This document shows positions 26,489-34,198 of a DNA stretch of 64,000 nucleotides, in pieces. The stretch spans positions 434,001 through 498,000 of the forward strand of contig CAVRGR010000007.1 of assembly GCA_963720775.1 (NCBI GenBank). The letters run 5' to 3'. The notes beneath the pieces are model-generated. The model ran no database searches. It was given only the letters and a program-made list of their open reading frames with translations, and had not been told where the DNA came from. The stretch is from JAENVT01 sp963720775 (GTDB lineage: Bacteria; Actinomycetota; Acidimicrobiia; Acidimicrobiales; Ilumatobacteraceae). Each line of letters starts with the position of its first letter. Position 1 is the first letter of the stretch. A program made the translations under genes and the position numbers.

Positions 26489-26983
26489 TCATTGCTTTCG
26501 CTCTTGGCGCTGTTGTTCACGTTCGAGCCGACGTCGCTCGGCCCTTGACAAGGACCGCGCAGTCGTTCCCGATGGCGCCAAGCTGCTGGCCGCTGGGCGG
26601 TCGTCGGCGGCATCGATTCGCTGGCGCAACGTGTTGAGTTCGGCCCGAAGTTCGCCGCGTTCGGCCACAAGGGCGTCGCGCTCGCCTTGCAATACGGTGC
26701 GCGCCTTCTCGATCCACCCGAACCGTTCCTGCTGCTGATCGAGTTGACGCCGGGCGACATTGAGCTCCCTTTGCAACCGTTGTCGGACTTCATTCTCCCC
26801 AGCGAGTTGTGTCTGAAGCTGCCGGATGTTGTCCCAGGCGCGGGCGAGATCGTCACCGTCGTCGAGCGCGATTGAAAGCACTGGCGGCTCCTCGACGCCC
26901 TGTTGACGCGCCCGATATGCGCGCACCCGATCGGCGTCTGAGCGCCACTTTCGGGGTCTGCCGCCCTTGCCGGGAACCGTCAT
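26489..26983 (-). CDS. Coiled-coil DNA-binding-like protein with GRPRKW motif
   Basis: 164 residues from ATG 26983. The N-terminus MTVPGKGGRPRKWRSDADRV carries an AT-hook-like GRPRKW and a basic region RAYRARQQG; the rest is a long coiled coil with heptad-like Leu/Arg/Gln (about residues 50-130), ending in a basic tail SRAERRRLEREQQRQERKQ. This layout resembles KfrA-type and other plasmid/integrative-element accessory proteins. It lies directly downstream of the integrase on the same strand. Role inferred only. Confidence 0.7.
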   Translation of the reverse strand: MTVPGKGGRPRKWRSDADRVRAYRARQQGVEEPPVLSIALDDGDDLARAWDNIRQLQTQLAGENEVRQRLQRELNVARRQLDQQQERFGWIEKARTVLQGERDALVAERGELRAELNTLRQRIDAADDRPAASSLAPSGTTARSLSRAERRRLEREQQRQERKQ

Positions 26984-27346
26984 TGGCAACACCGTAACGA
27001 AACGCGACGAAACCCGTCCACCCTGGGTAATAATCTGTGCATTGAGATTGGCGTTTGGGGGCGGGAAGTCGGGATGGCGTAGGGAACGTGGGCCAGGAAG
27101 GTGCGTGTAACAGGGCGGTGGTACCCGGGGTGCGTCGGTTCGAGGAAGCGTGCTGGGATTGACCGTGGGCGGCTGCTGGTTCGCGATATTTGGTTGGGGT
27201 GCGAATGACGTCATTGGTCGACCGACACAATCGCCTCAGAGGCGATATCACAACCCGATCGATACCTACCTGCCCGGCCGACACGCCGCTACGGGCACGC
27301 GCGGGTAGCTCCGCTCCATCGGAGGTGGTTTGAGCAGATTCGCGAT
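26984..27346. other. 363-bp intergenic region between coiled-coil gene and integrase
   Basis: No supported gene. The part next to the coiled-coil gene (27020-27050) is less GC-rich, with taataatctg-type sequence, and probably holds its promoter. A possible N-terminal extension of the coiled-coil frame through this region is Pro/Thr-rich and was not accepted. Confidence 0.5.
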
Positions 27347-28606
27347 TCAACCCGCGGTCACAGTTGGGTCGAGCAGTTCGGCTGCGCGGCGGGCGGTCGC
27401 GGTCGGTCGCTGGCCGAGGGACTTGACGTAGGCGGCTGTCGTTGACGGGTTGGAGTGACCGACGTGGCGGGCGACGTCGGCGAGGTCGAGCCCGCCGTCT
27501 GCGTAGAGGGCGGTGATCACGGTCCGACGGCCGGCGTGGGTGGCGAGGCCGGTCGGGTCGAGTCCCGCCCGTCGCGCCGTTCGCTCGATGACCTTCGTGA
27601 TCGCCTGCCGGTTCACGAGTCCGCCGGTCGTATTGGTGAACACCGGTGATATCGGCTTGCCCTGGTACGTGTGCTTCGGCCAGTCACCCCCCAACGCCAA
27701 CCGTTCGGCGGCTTGCTCCGCGCGTCGCGAACGCAACTGCGCGACTGCGATCGGGGCGAGGTGGTGGACGCCCTGTGCTCCGCTGGTCTTGGTTGCGCCG
27801 AGGGTCACGCCAGTCGATGCCGCGTGCGTCGCAGCGCGTTGGATTCGGGCGGTGCCGGCGTCGAGGTCGAGGTCCTCCCACGCCAGGCCGAGCACTTCGC
27901 TGACGCGCCAGCCTTGGCAGAACAGCAACGTGACGGCCGCGCCGAGGCGAACGTGTTCCGCAGCGGCCACGAGCTGGCGTGCCTCCGCGGAGCTGAGCGC
28001 TCGTCCCTCCTTGATCCCGCGGGCGCGTGGAGCCTTGACGAGATCGAACGGGTTCGAGGCGAGCAGACCGAGCTTGACGGCCTCGGTGAAGATCTGCCGG
28101 CACGCCTTGCGGCAACTGAGCACCGTATACGGAGCGAAGCGGTCGAGCAGGTTCGACTGCCACACCGTGAGCATCTCTGCCCCGACGTCGATGACGGGGA
28201 CGTGGCCGAGGTCGGCGGCGAGATAGGCGAGCGCCTTGCGGTACGTGCCGAGCGACGACTCGCGCACCTGGTGTCGAGCGACCGAGTCGAGCCACCAGTC
28301 GGCAAGTTCCTGAACGGTCGTGGTGATCGAGAATCGCGACGACCTCAAAGGCCGGCGCTGCTCGAGCGTGGCGAGCAGTTCATTGCGTCGTGCCTCGGCC
28401 AACGCTCGGGTTGCGCCCGACACTCGCTTGATCTTGCCGTCGAGATCGACATAGGTCGCTCGCCAGCGACCCTTCACCACGGTGCCGTCGGCGCGGGTCG
28501 AGGGAGCATCGAAATACACCGACCCGTCGCGGTTGGAGTTCTTGCTGACGACCGAGTAGCCGCCAGCGGCGGTGGCGACCCGCTTGCCCTTCGGGCCTCT
28601 GGGCAT
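27347..28606 (-). CDS. Tyrosine recombinase / phage-type integrase
   Basis: 419 residues from ATG 28606, which follows GAGGGAGG (an earlier in-frame ATG at 28627 lacks this). An N-terminal AP2-like/arm-binding region (DGSVYFDAPSTRADGT) and SAM-like core-binding domain (VQELADWWLDSVARHQV) precede the catalytic domain with all expected residues: Arg234 in CQGWRVSEVLG, Lys273 in GATKTSG, His357 and Arg360 in THAGRRT, His384 in HVGHSN and Tyr393 in AAYVKSL. It therefore appears active. Located 147 bp from the 3' end of tRNA-Ser, the usual target of such integrases. Confidence 0.95.
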   Translation of the reverse strand: MPRGPKGKRVATAAGGYSVVSKNSNRDGSVYFDAPSTRADGTVVKGRWRATYVDLDGKIKRVSGATRALAEARRNELLATLEQRRPLRSSRFSITTTVQELADWWLDSVARHQVRESSLGTYRKALAYLAADLGHVPVIDVGAEMLTVWQSNLLDRFAPYTVLSCRKACRQIFTEAVKLGLLASNPFDLVKAPRARGIKEGRALSSAEARQLVAAAEHVRLGAAVTLLFCQGWRVSEVLGLAWEDLDLDAGTARIQRAATHAASTGVTLGATKTSGAQGVHHLAPIAVAQLRSRRAEQAAERLALGGDWPKHTYQGKPISPVFTNTTGGLVNRQAITKVIERTARRAGLDPTGLATHAGRRTVITALYADGGLDLADVARHVGHSNPSTTAAYVKSLGQRPTATARRAAELLDPTVTAG

Positions 28607-28644
28607 CTCGACCTCCCTCGAATCCAAGCGGTTGGCGGCCGCCG

Positions 28645-28667
28645 CGGGAGTAACCGCGGGAGTAACG
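28645..28667. repeat. Tandem cgggagtaac repeats upstream of integrase
   Basis: Two tandem copies of cgggagtaac (28645 and 28657) form this site; the first extends to cgggagtaaccg, identical to 25715-25726 about 2.9 kb away. Likely integrase arm-binding sites, by analogy with other tyrosine integrases. Confidence 0.55.
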
Positions 28668-28773
28668 CTACAGAAACGTCAGTGGACGCGCAAGAGCACC
28701 CTTGAACATCATCCCTGCTCACCTTGCATTTCCGTGAACGTTGGTGAACGTCCATAGACGTCAAAAGACCTAC

Positions 28774-28860
28774 TGGCGGAACGGGAGGGATTCGAACCCC
28801 CGGGCCTTGTGAGCCTCCCGCTTTCAAGGCGGGTGCATTTGTCCGCTCTGCCACCGTTCC
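28774..28860 (-). tRNA. tRNA-Ser (anticodon UGA)
   Basis: An 87-nt cloverleaf on the minus strand. The acceptor pairs ggaacgg with ccgttcc; the anticodon stem cccgc/gcggg encloses cttgaaa-type loop with anticodon TGA; there is a long variable arm (aggctcacaaggcc) typical of serine tRNAs, and a T arm gggttcgaatccc. Discriminator G and an encoded CCA end at 28774. The integrase gene starts just beyond its 3' end. Confidence 0.95.
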
Positions 28861-28889
28861 GGCATCGAGGCTACCGATCCCAACCCGGG

Positions 28890-28930
28890 TGGAGTGTTAC
28901 GCGCCGACCTGGGTACCACGTAACACTCCA
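28890..28930. repeat. Palindromic repeat family 1, copy 1
   Basis: tggagtgttacg and cgtaacactcca are perfect 12-nt inverted arms around a loop containing acctgggtacc. It is between tRNA-Ser and pheA, beyond the pheA stop codon. Confidence 0.8.
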
Positions 28931-28939
28931 CAGGCGAGG

Positions 28940-28984
28940 TGTGGGGTGTTACGCGACCAAGTGGGTGCGTCGAAACACTCCACA
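28940..28984. repeat. Palindromic repeat family 1, copy 2
   Basis: tgtggggtgtt and aaacactccaca arms with the loop ccaagtgggtg. It is 10 bp from copy 1 and 9 bp after the pheA stop codon. Confidence 0.8.
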
Positions 28985-28992
28985 GGGGAGCG

Positions 28993-29928
28993 TCAGGTGA
29001 TCTGGTGGCGGAGGGACTCGACCCAGTCGTCGGCTTCACGCCATCTGGCGTCGGCATGTTCTCGGGCGGTGTGGGCGTGCTCGCCAACGGCAGGGTACGA
29101 ACCGAGGAACTTCACCTTGCCCTGCTTGGCATGCAGCGACCGCACGGCATCGGCCATCAACTCGTCGGCGATGTGGCCGTCGGCGTAGATCACGAAGCAG
29201 TAGTCACCGAGCCCGCCGTCCTTGGTGGGCCGTGACAACAGGTTCGACAGGTTGATCCGCCGGGCAGCGAACTCCTGGAGGATCGAGATCAAGCTGCCGG
29301 GCTCGTCGGCCCGCTGGTAGATCACCAGTGCGGTGCGGTCATGGCCGGTCGGCGCGGGGACACCGTGGCGAGCGACCAGTACGAACCGCGTCTGGTTGCC
29401 GGGATGATCGGCGATGTCGTCGGCCAGCACAGCCAACCCGTACACGTCGCCGGCGATGCGCGGCGCAATCGCTGCCGAACCCGATCCAGCTTCCTCGCTG
29501 ACGGTTCGCGCTGCCTCGGCTGTCGAGTTGGCGGCGCGCAACTCGGCCTGAGGGAACGCCGCTCGCACGTAGGAATGGCACTGCGCGGTCGCGACAGGGA
29601 TCGACAACACGGTCTTCACATCGGCCAGCGCCGTGCCCGGCTTGGCCAGCAGGCAGTGCTCGATGTCGAGCACCACTTCGCGCTGGATGAAGAGGTCGTG
29701 GCTGAACGCCAGTTCGTCCTGCGTGAGGTTGACGGTACCCTCGATCGAGTTCTCGATGGCCACGAATCCGAAGTCGACGTCGCCGGCTTCGACGGCGTCG
29801 AGCACATCGGGCATCGTTCGGTACAACAGGTGCTCGGCCACCGCGAGGTCGGGCTGCGACTTCAACGCCTGCTCCGTGAACGTACCGAGCGGCCCGAGGA
29901 AGCCGATACGTGTGGAGGGACCGATCAC
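28993..29928 (-). CDS. pheA: Prephenate dehydratase (phenylalanine biosynthesis)
   Basis: 311 residues. The PDT domain (about 1-190) has RIGFLGPLGTFTEQAL, DFGFVAIENSIEGTVNLT and the catalytic-region NQTRFVLVARHG. The C-terminal ACT domain (about 200-285) includes ADEPGSLISILQEFAARRIN and NLLSRPTKDGGLGDYCFVI, the site of allosteric phenylalanine binding. It converts prephenate to phenylpyruvate. It is a monofunctional enzyme without a chorismate mutase domain, normal for actinobacteria. Two palindromic repeats lie right after its stop codon. Confidence 0.95.
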   Translation of the reverse strand: MIGPSTRIGFLGPLGTFTEQALKSQPDLAVAEHLLYRTMPDVLDAVEAGDVDFGFVAIENSIEGTVNLTQDELAFSHDLFIQREVVLDIEHCLLAKPGTALADVKTVLSIPVATAQCHSYVRAAFPQAELRAANSTAEAARTVSEEAGSGSAAIAPRIAGDVYGLAVLADDIADHPGNQTRFVLVARHGVPAPTGHDRTALVIYQRADEPGSLISILQEFAARRINLSNLLSRPTKDGGLGDYCFVIYADGHIADELMADAVRSLHAKQGKVKFLGSYPAVGEHAHTAREHADARWREADDWVESLRHQIT

Positions 29929-29999
29929 GCAGCACAGGCTATTCGGACGGACCCGATTCAGCCGGATGATATGACGGCCGAGCCCCTAGAGTCGATGAC

Positions 30000-30830
30000 G
30001 TGTCAGGCACGACGGGAGGCGCAGCGTCGTTGTTCGAACGGCTCGACGGCGACATCGTGGTGCCCACCGACCTCGCCCGCGGTCCGTGGGATCCGCGGTC
30101 CCTCCACGGTGGCCCGGTGGCCGCGCTCATCGCCCAAGCGATCGAACAGCTGCCAGACGACGGCATCGACTGGTTCGTCTCCCGCCTCACCGTCGAGCTC
30201 GAACGGCCGGTACCGGTGGAACCGCTCACGGTCGGCGTCGAGGTCACCCGGCCCGGGCGAAGGGTCTCCGTGGTCGAGGTCACGGTCAGGCTCGTCGCCA
30301 CCGGCACCGTCCTCGCCCGCGCCAGGGCAGTGCGGATCCGTGCGGCTGACGTCGCACTGCCTCACGACGAGGCCGACCTCGGTCCATTGCTTGCGCGCCA
30401 GAACGCGCCACTCGGGCCGGAGCACGGAACCGACGACGAGATCGAGTCGGTCGACTACGTGGCGTTCCACAACGGGGCGGTCGAGCACCGGTTCATCGAC
30501 ACACCGGGAAGGGCGAACGGTGCGGTGTTCGACTGGATTCGGATGATCGTTCCGGTGTTGCCCGACCTGCCGCTCACGTCGCTGCAACGCATCGCCGGTG
30601 CCGCTGACTTCGCCAACGGCATCTCTCACGTCCTGCCCTTCGAGTCCCACCTGTTCGTGAACCCGGACCTCACCATCCACCTCTTTCACCCGATGCGAGG
30701 CGAGTGGGTGGGCATGGCCAGCACCACGCATCACGGGCCGGTCGGTGTAGGCATGTCCGACACAGCGCTCTTCGACGTTCACGGGCGGATCGGCCGGTCG
30801 AACCAGTCACTGCTCCTCGACCTCCGATAG
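30000..30830 (+). CDS. Double-hotdog thioesterase family protein
   Basis: 276 residues from GTG 30000. An N-terminal hotdog with PRSLHGGPVAALIAQAIEQ and WFVSRLTVELERPVPVEPL, and a C-terminal hotdog with GISHVLPFESHLFVNPDLTIH and the RGEWVGMASTTHHGPVGVGM segment; this double-hotdog layout is that of the acyl-CoA thioesterase TesB-like actinobacterial family. It likely hydrolyses acyl-CoA. Its TAG stop overlaps copy 3 of a palindromic repeat by one base. Confidence 0.85.
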   Translation: MSGTTGGAASLFERLDGDIVVPTDLARGPWDPRSLHGGPVAALIAQAIEQLPDDGIDWFVSRLTVELERPVPVEPLTVGVEVTRPGRRVSVVEVTVRLVATGTVLARARAVRIRAADVALPHDEADLGPLLARQNAPLGPEHGTDDEIESVDYVAFHNGAVEHRFIDTPGRANGAVFDWIRMIVPVLPDLPLTSLQRIAGAADFANGISHVLPFESHLFVNPDLTIHLFHPMRGEWVGMASTTHHGPVGVGMSDTALFDVHGRIGRSNQSLLLDLR

Positions 30831-30872
30831 TGGAGTGCTTCCCGCCCACTTGGGTGCCGTGAAACACTCCAC
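30830..30872. repeat. Palindromic repeat family 1, copy 3
   Basis: gtggagtgcttc and gaaacactccac arms around cccacttgggtg. It begins at the last base of the thioesterase stop codon; closely related in reverse orientation to copy 2. Confidence 0.8.
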
Positions 30873-31034
30873 GAGGTATCAGGCGATGGGGCCGGCGGCT
30901 CTCCTCGAGCAACCGATATGAGCAGCAGCAGGGATCCCATGACGATGAACGTCACCGGTAACGACACACGACGCACCACCCGGCCTTCGTTCAGCGGAGC
31001 CCGAACGGGATTCGGCAGGCCGCGCGTCGCGCTC

Positions 31035-31430
31035 ATGCCTGACACCCATCCCTCGTTGCAGGGCGCATCGCAACCGGTCGTCGCGTTGCTCGGCACCATT
31101 CCCTCGTTGCGCTTCGTCACTCCGGCCGGCCTGCACACGTTGGCCGAAACCACGCGGAGCGAGGCGGTCGAGGCCGGGCAGTCGATCATCCGACAGGGCC
31201 AGCACAGCGACGACGTGTTCCTCATCCTCGAGGGAACCTTCGACGTGATGATCAGCCACTTCGGCGAGGAGCCCGGCTTCATCCGCACCCTGCGCACCGG
31301 CGATTCGTTCGGCGAGCTCGGCGTGCTGTACGACGTGCCTCGCACCGCCACCGTTCACTGCTCGACAACCGGTCTTGTGCTGCGCATCCCCGGCGAGGCT
31401 TTTCTCGAAGCGTTGGGAACCTGGAGCTGA
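31035..31430 (+). CDS. Cyclic-nucleotide-binding (Crp-like sensor) domain protein
   Basis: 131 residues from ATG 31035; an upstream ATG (30918) adds 39 residues with atypical codons and is not preferred. The CNB/RmlC-type fold is shown by GQSIIRQGQHSDDVFLILEG and the phosphate-binding-cassette-like DSFGELGVLYDVPRTATV. No HTH follows, so this is a sensor-only protein. It precedes larB by 19 bp and may be co-transcribed with it. Ligand binding is inferred. Confidence 0.8.
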   Translation: MPDTHPSLQGASQPVVALLGTIPSLRFVTPAGLHTLAETTRSEAVEAGQSIIRQGQHSDDVFLILEGTFDVMISHFGEEPGFIRTLRTGDSFGELGVLYDVPRTATVHCSTTGLVLRIPGEAFLEALGTWS

Positions 31431-31449
31431 ACGCCGCCACAATGGTCCG

Positions 31450-32187
31450 GTGGACGAAGCTGCGCTGCGCCAACTGATCGACAACGTCCGCAACGGCAGC
31501 GTCGACCCCGACGCGGCAGTAGAGCGACTGCGCCGTCTCCCGTTCGCCGAGGTCGGCGACACGTTGGTGGATCATCATCGCGCCCTGCGCCAGGGGATGC
31601 CCGAAGCCATCTACGGCCGCGGCAAAACCGTCGAGCAGTGCGTGGCAATCGTCGGCGAGCTGCTCACCAATGGTGTCGGTCCGGTGCTGTTGACGCGAGC
31701 CGACGAGGCACAACTCGCAGCCGTCGGCGCCGCACACGGCCCCGGCGAACAGGTCACTAGCGCCGTGCTCTGGCGGCGGCCCGACGCTCATCGCGCCGCC
31801 AACGTTCTGGTGGCGAGTGCCGGCACCAGTGACTCGCCGGTCGTCGACGAATGCGTGCTCACCCTGCGTGCCTACGGCTTCGAGCCCGACCGCCTGAGCG
31901 ACATCGGCGTTTCCGGCCTGCACCGCTTGCTCGCTCATCTCGACCGAATCACTTCCGCCGACGCGGTGGTCGTCGTTGCGGGGATGGAGGGCGCTCTCGC
32001 CAGCGTGATCGGTGGCCTCGTCAGCGGGCCGGTCGTCGCCGTGCCGACCAGCGTCGGTTACGGGTCGAGCTTCGATGGCATCACCGCCCTGTTGGCGATG
32101 CACGCCTCGTGTGCGAGCGGTGTGACGGTGGTCGGAATCGACAACGGGTTTGGAGCGGCGTGCGCAATCGCCAGAATGATGCAGTGA
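31450..32187 (+). CDS. larB: LarB, pyridinium-3,5-biscarboxylate mononucleotide synthase
   Basis: 245 residues from GTG 31450. LarB carboxylates and hydrolyses nicotinic acid adenine dinucleotide in nickel-pincer nucleotide (NPN) synthesis. The AIR-carboxylase-like core is visible: VLVASAGTSDSPVVDECVLT, the DIGVSGLHRL loop, VVVAGMEGALASVIGGLVSG and VPTSVGYGSSFDGITALLAM. The N-terminal RLRRLPFAEVGDTLVDHHRA and RQGMPEAIYGRGKT are also typical. It overlaps larC by 4 nt (GTGA). Confidence 0.93.
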   Translation: MDEAALRQLIDNVRNGSVDPDAAVERLRRLPFAEVGDTLVDHHRALRQGMPEAIYGRGKTVEQCVAIVGELLTNGVGPVLLTRADEAQLAAVGAAHGPGEQVTSAVLWRRPDAHRAANVLVASAGTSDSPVVDECVLTLRAYGFEPDRLSDIGVSGLHRLLAHLDRITSADAVVVVAGMEGALASVIGGLVSGPVVAVPTSVGYGSSFDGITALLAMHASCASGVTVVGIDNGFGAACAIARMMQ

Positions 32188-33377
32188 CTCGAACCGCTTG
32201 GTTCCACTGCTTCGCCGGAACTGCCGGCGACATGACGATGGCCTCGCTGGTCGATGCCGGTGCCGACCCGATGATGATCGCCGAGGTCATCGGCAAGCTC
32301 GATCTCGATGGCTATGCCCTCACGTTCGATCGCGTCACTCGCTGCGGCATTGCCTCGATTCAGGCGCACGTGGTCGTGCTCGACGACGACCACCATCCAA
32401 GGGACCATCATCGTGCGTACAGCGCCATCCGCGACCTGATCGACGCCGCCGGGCTACCGGAACGAATCAGCGACCGCGCCCAGCGCACCTTCCGGATGCT
32501 CGCCGATGTCGAGGGAGCCATGCATAACGTTCCCGCCGACGATGTCGAGTTCCACGAAGTCGGCTCGGTCGACGCCATCGTCGATATCGTCGGAAGCTGT
32601 GCTGCGTTGGAGTCGCTGGGCGTGAATCGCATCGTGTGCAGCTCGATCACCGTTGGCGAGGGCACTGTGCTTGCCGCCCACGGCATCCTCCCCAACCCGG
32701 CGCCCGCTGTCACCGAGCTGCTGGCGCGACGCAACGCCCCCAGCCGTGGCGTCGACGATCGCAAGGAACTGGCCACTCCCACGGGGGTGGCGCTGATGTG
32801 CGCGCTCGCCGACGAGTTCGGCCCGATGCCGGCGATGAACATCACCTCGGTGGGCTACGGCGCGGGCACTGCCGACATCGCCGGCCGTCCCAACGTGGTG
32901 CAGGTCGTGATCGGCGACACGGCGACACCCAGCACGACGCCAGAGCCCGGCCAGCCCGTGCAGCTCCTGGAGACCAACGTCGACGACGCAACCGGTGAAG
33001 TGATCGCCCACACCATCGCGGCACTGATCGCCGCCGGCGCCAATGACGCATGGGCGACGCCGATCGTGATGAAGAAGGGACGCCCGGCGTACACCGTGCA
33101 TGCCCTGTGCGACCCTTCGATTGCCCCCTTGATCGGCGCACTGCTGCTGCGCGAGACCGGCTCGCTCGGGTTGCGCGGCTCCGAGTTGCGACGCTGGCCG
33201 CAGCAGCGCACCGAACGTGAAGTCGTGATCGACGGTCACATCCTCCGTGCCAAGGTCGCGCTCGGCCGGGTGAAGATCGAGTACGACGATGCCTCTGCAG
33301 CCGCTGCCGAACTCGGCCGTCCCCTGCGCGAGGTGCTCGCCGAAGCCACCGCGTTGGCAGAACGAGCCGTCCAATGA
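32184..33377 (+). CDS. larC: LarC, nickel insertion protein for the NPN cofactor
   Basis: 397 residues. LarC inserts nickel into the sulfurated pincer nucleotide in a CTP-dependent step. Features: TAWFHCFAGTAGDMTMASLV at the N-terminus, the His-containing stretch DDDHHPRDHHRAYSAIRDLI, NVPADDVEFHEVGSVDAIVD, and the C-terminal half with VQLLETNVDDATGEVIAHTI and TPIVMKKGRPAYTVHALC. It is encoded as one continuous frame, unlike some lactobacilli that need a frameshift. It is coupled to larB and to the next sulfurtransferase gene by 4-nt overlaps. Confidence 0.93.
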   Translation: MTRTAWFHCFAGTAGDMTMASLVDAGADPMMIAEVIGKLDLDGYALTFDRVTRCGIASIQAHVVVLDDDHHPRDHHRAYSAIRDLIDAAGLPERISDRAQRTFRMLADVEGAMHNVPADDVEFHEVGSVDAIVDIVGSCAALESLGVNRIVCSSITVGEGTVLAAHGILPNPAPAVTELLARRNAPSRGVDDRKELATPTGVALMCALADEFGPMPAMNITSVGYGAGTADIAGRPNVVQVVIGDTATPSTTPEPGQPVQLLETNVDDATGEVIAHTIAALIAAGANDAWATPIVMKKGRPAYTVHALCDPSIAPLIGALLLRETGSLGLRGSELRRWPQQRTEREVVIDGHILRAKVALGRVKIEYDDASAAAAELGRPLREVLAEATALAERAVQ

Positions 33378-34198
33378 TCCCCCCGTTCGTCGACATCGGA
33401 TTCCTCCATCAGCACCCCGACGCCGTGCTCACCGACGTCCGCTGGTACCTCGACGGCCGCGATGGCCGGGCTGCGTTCGAGGCCGGCCACTTGCCGGGCG
33501 CGCTGTGGGTCGATCTCGACCATCAGCTGGCCGCTGCGAATCGTCCGGCAACGGAGGGCCGCCACCCACTGCCGGCTCCCCAGACCTTCGCGGCGGCGAT
33601 GGGATCGCTCGGCATCGCCGACGACACTCTGGTGATCGCCTACGACGACACCGGCGGGCTCACTGCTGGAAGACTGGCCGTGATGCTGCGGATGCTCGGA
33701 CACGACGCGACCGTGCTTGCCGGAGGCCTCGACGCGTGGGACGGTCCGATCGAGACGGGGCCCGGCCGCGTACCGACGCCCGCCGTGTTCAGTGCCAAGC
33801 CGTGGCCGAGCGATCGGCTCGCCGACGCCGACGACGCTCAACGAGTTGCCGACGACGGCGGTGCAGTGCTCGATGCCCGCTCGTACCAGCGCTTCATCGG
33901 ACAGGTTGCCCAGATCGACAAGCGTGCCGGTCACATCCCCGGGGCGCGCTGTGCATACTGGGCGGACGTGCTCGACTCCAATGGCATGCCCCGATCGGTC
34001 GGCGAGCTCCGCGATCACTTCCGCGAGCTCGGCGTCGACGACGGCAACGACGCGGTGGCCTATTGCGGCTCCGGAATCAGCGCGTGCATGAACGTCCTGG
34101 CGATGGAACACGCGGGCCTCGGGACCCCACGGCTGTACGTGGCCAGTTGGTCGGGTTGGTCCGCCGATCCGAACCGTGAGGCCGCAACCGGTGACTGA
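33374..34198 (+). CDS. Two-domain rhodanese-type sulfurtransferase
   Basis: 274 residues. The N-terminal rhodanese domain is inactive-type (TDVRWYLDGRDGRAAFEAGH, YDDTGGLTAGRL); the C-terminal one has the active-site Cys in AVAYCGSGISACMNVLAM. The loop C-G-S-G-x-x resembles thiosulfate/3-mercaptopyruvate sulfurtransferases. It overlaps larC by 4 nt, and the following permease by 8 nt. Its job may be to supply persulfide sulfur, perhaps in NPN cofactor assembly; that link is inference from gene order. Confidence 0.9.
   Translation: MIPPFVDIGFLHQHPDAVLTDVRWYLDGRDGRAAFEAGHLPGALWVDLDHQLAAANRPATEGRHPLPAPQTFAAAMGSLGIADDTLVIAYDDTGGLTAGRLAVMLRMLGHDATVLAGGLDAWDGPIETGPGRVPTPAVFSAKPWPSDRLADADDAQRVADDGGAVLDARSYQRFIGQVAQIDKRAGHIPGARCAYWADVLDSNGMPRSVGELRDHFRELGVDDGNDAVAYCGSGISACMNVLAMEHAGLGTPRLYVASWSGWSADPNREAATGD

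Noticed and set aside
26853..27350. Extended minus-strand frame upstream of the coiled-coil gene
   Set aside because: Ser/Thr/Pro/Arg-rich and lacks a ribosome site; ends in another frame of the recognised gene.
25600..28774. Direct duplication of the tRNA-Ser 3' end as attachment site
   Set aside because: No second copy of the T-arm sequence gggttcgaatccc was found by reading to the left, so the outer boundary of the element remains unproven.
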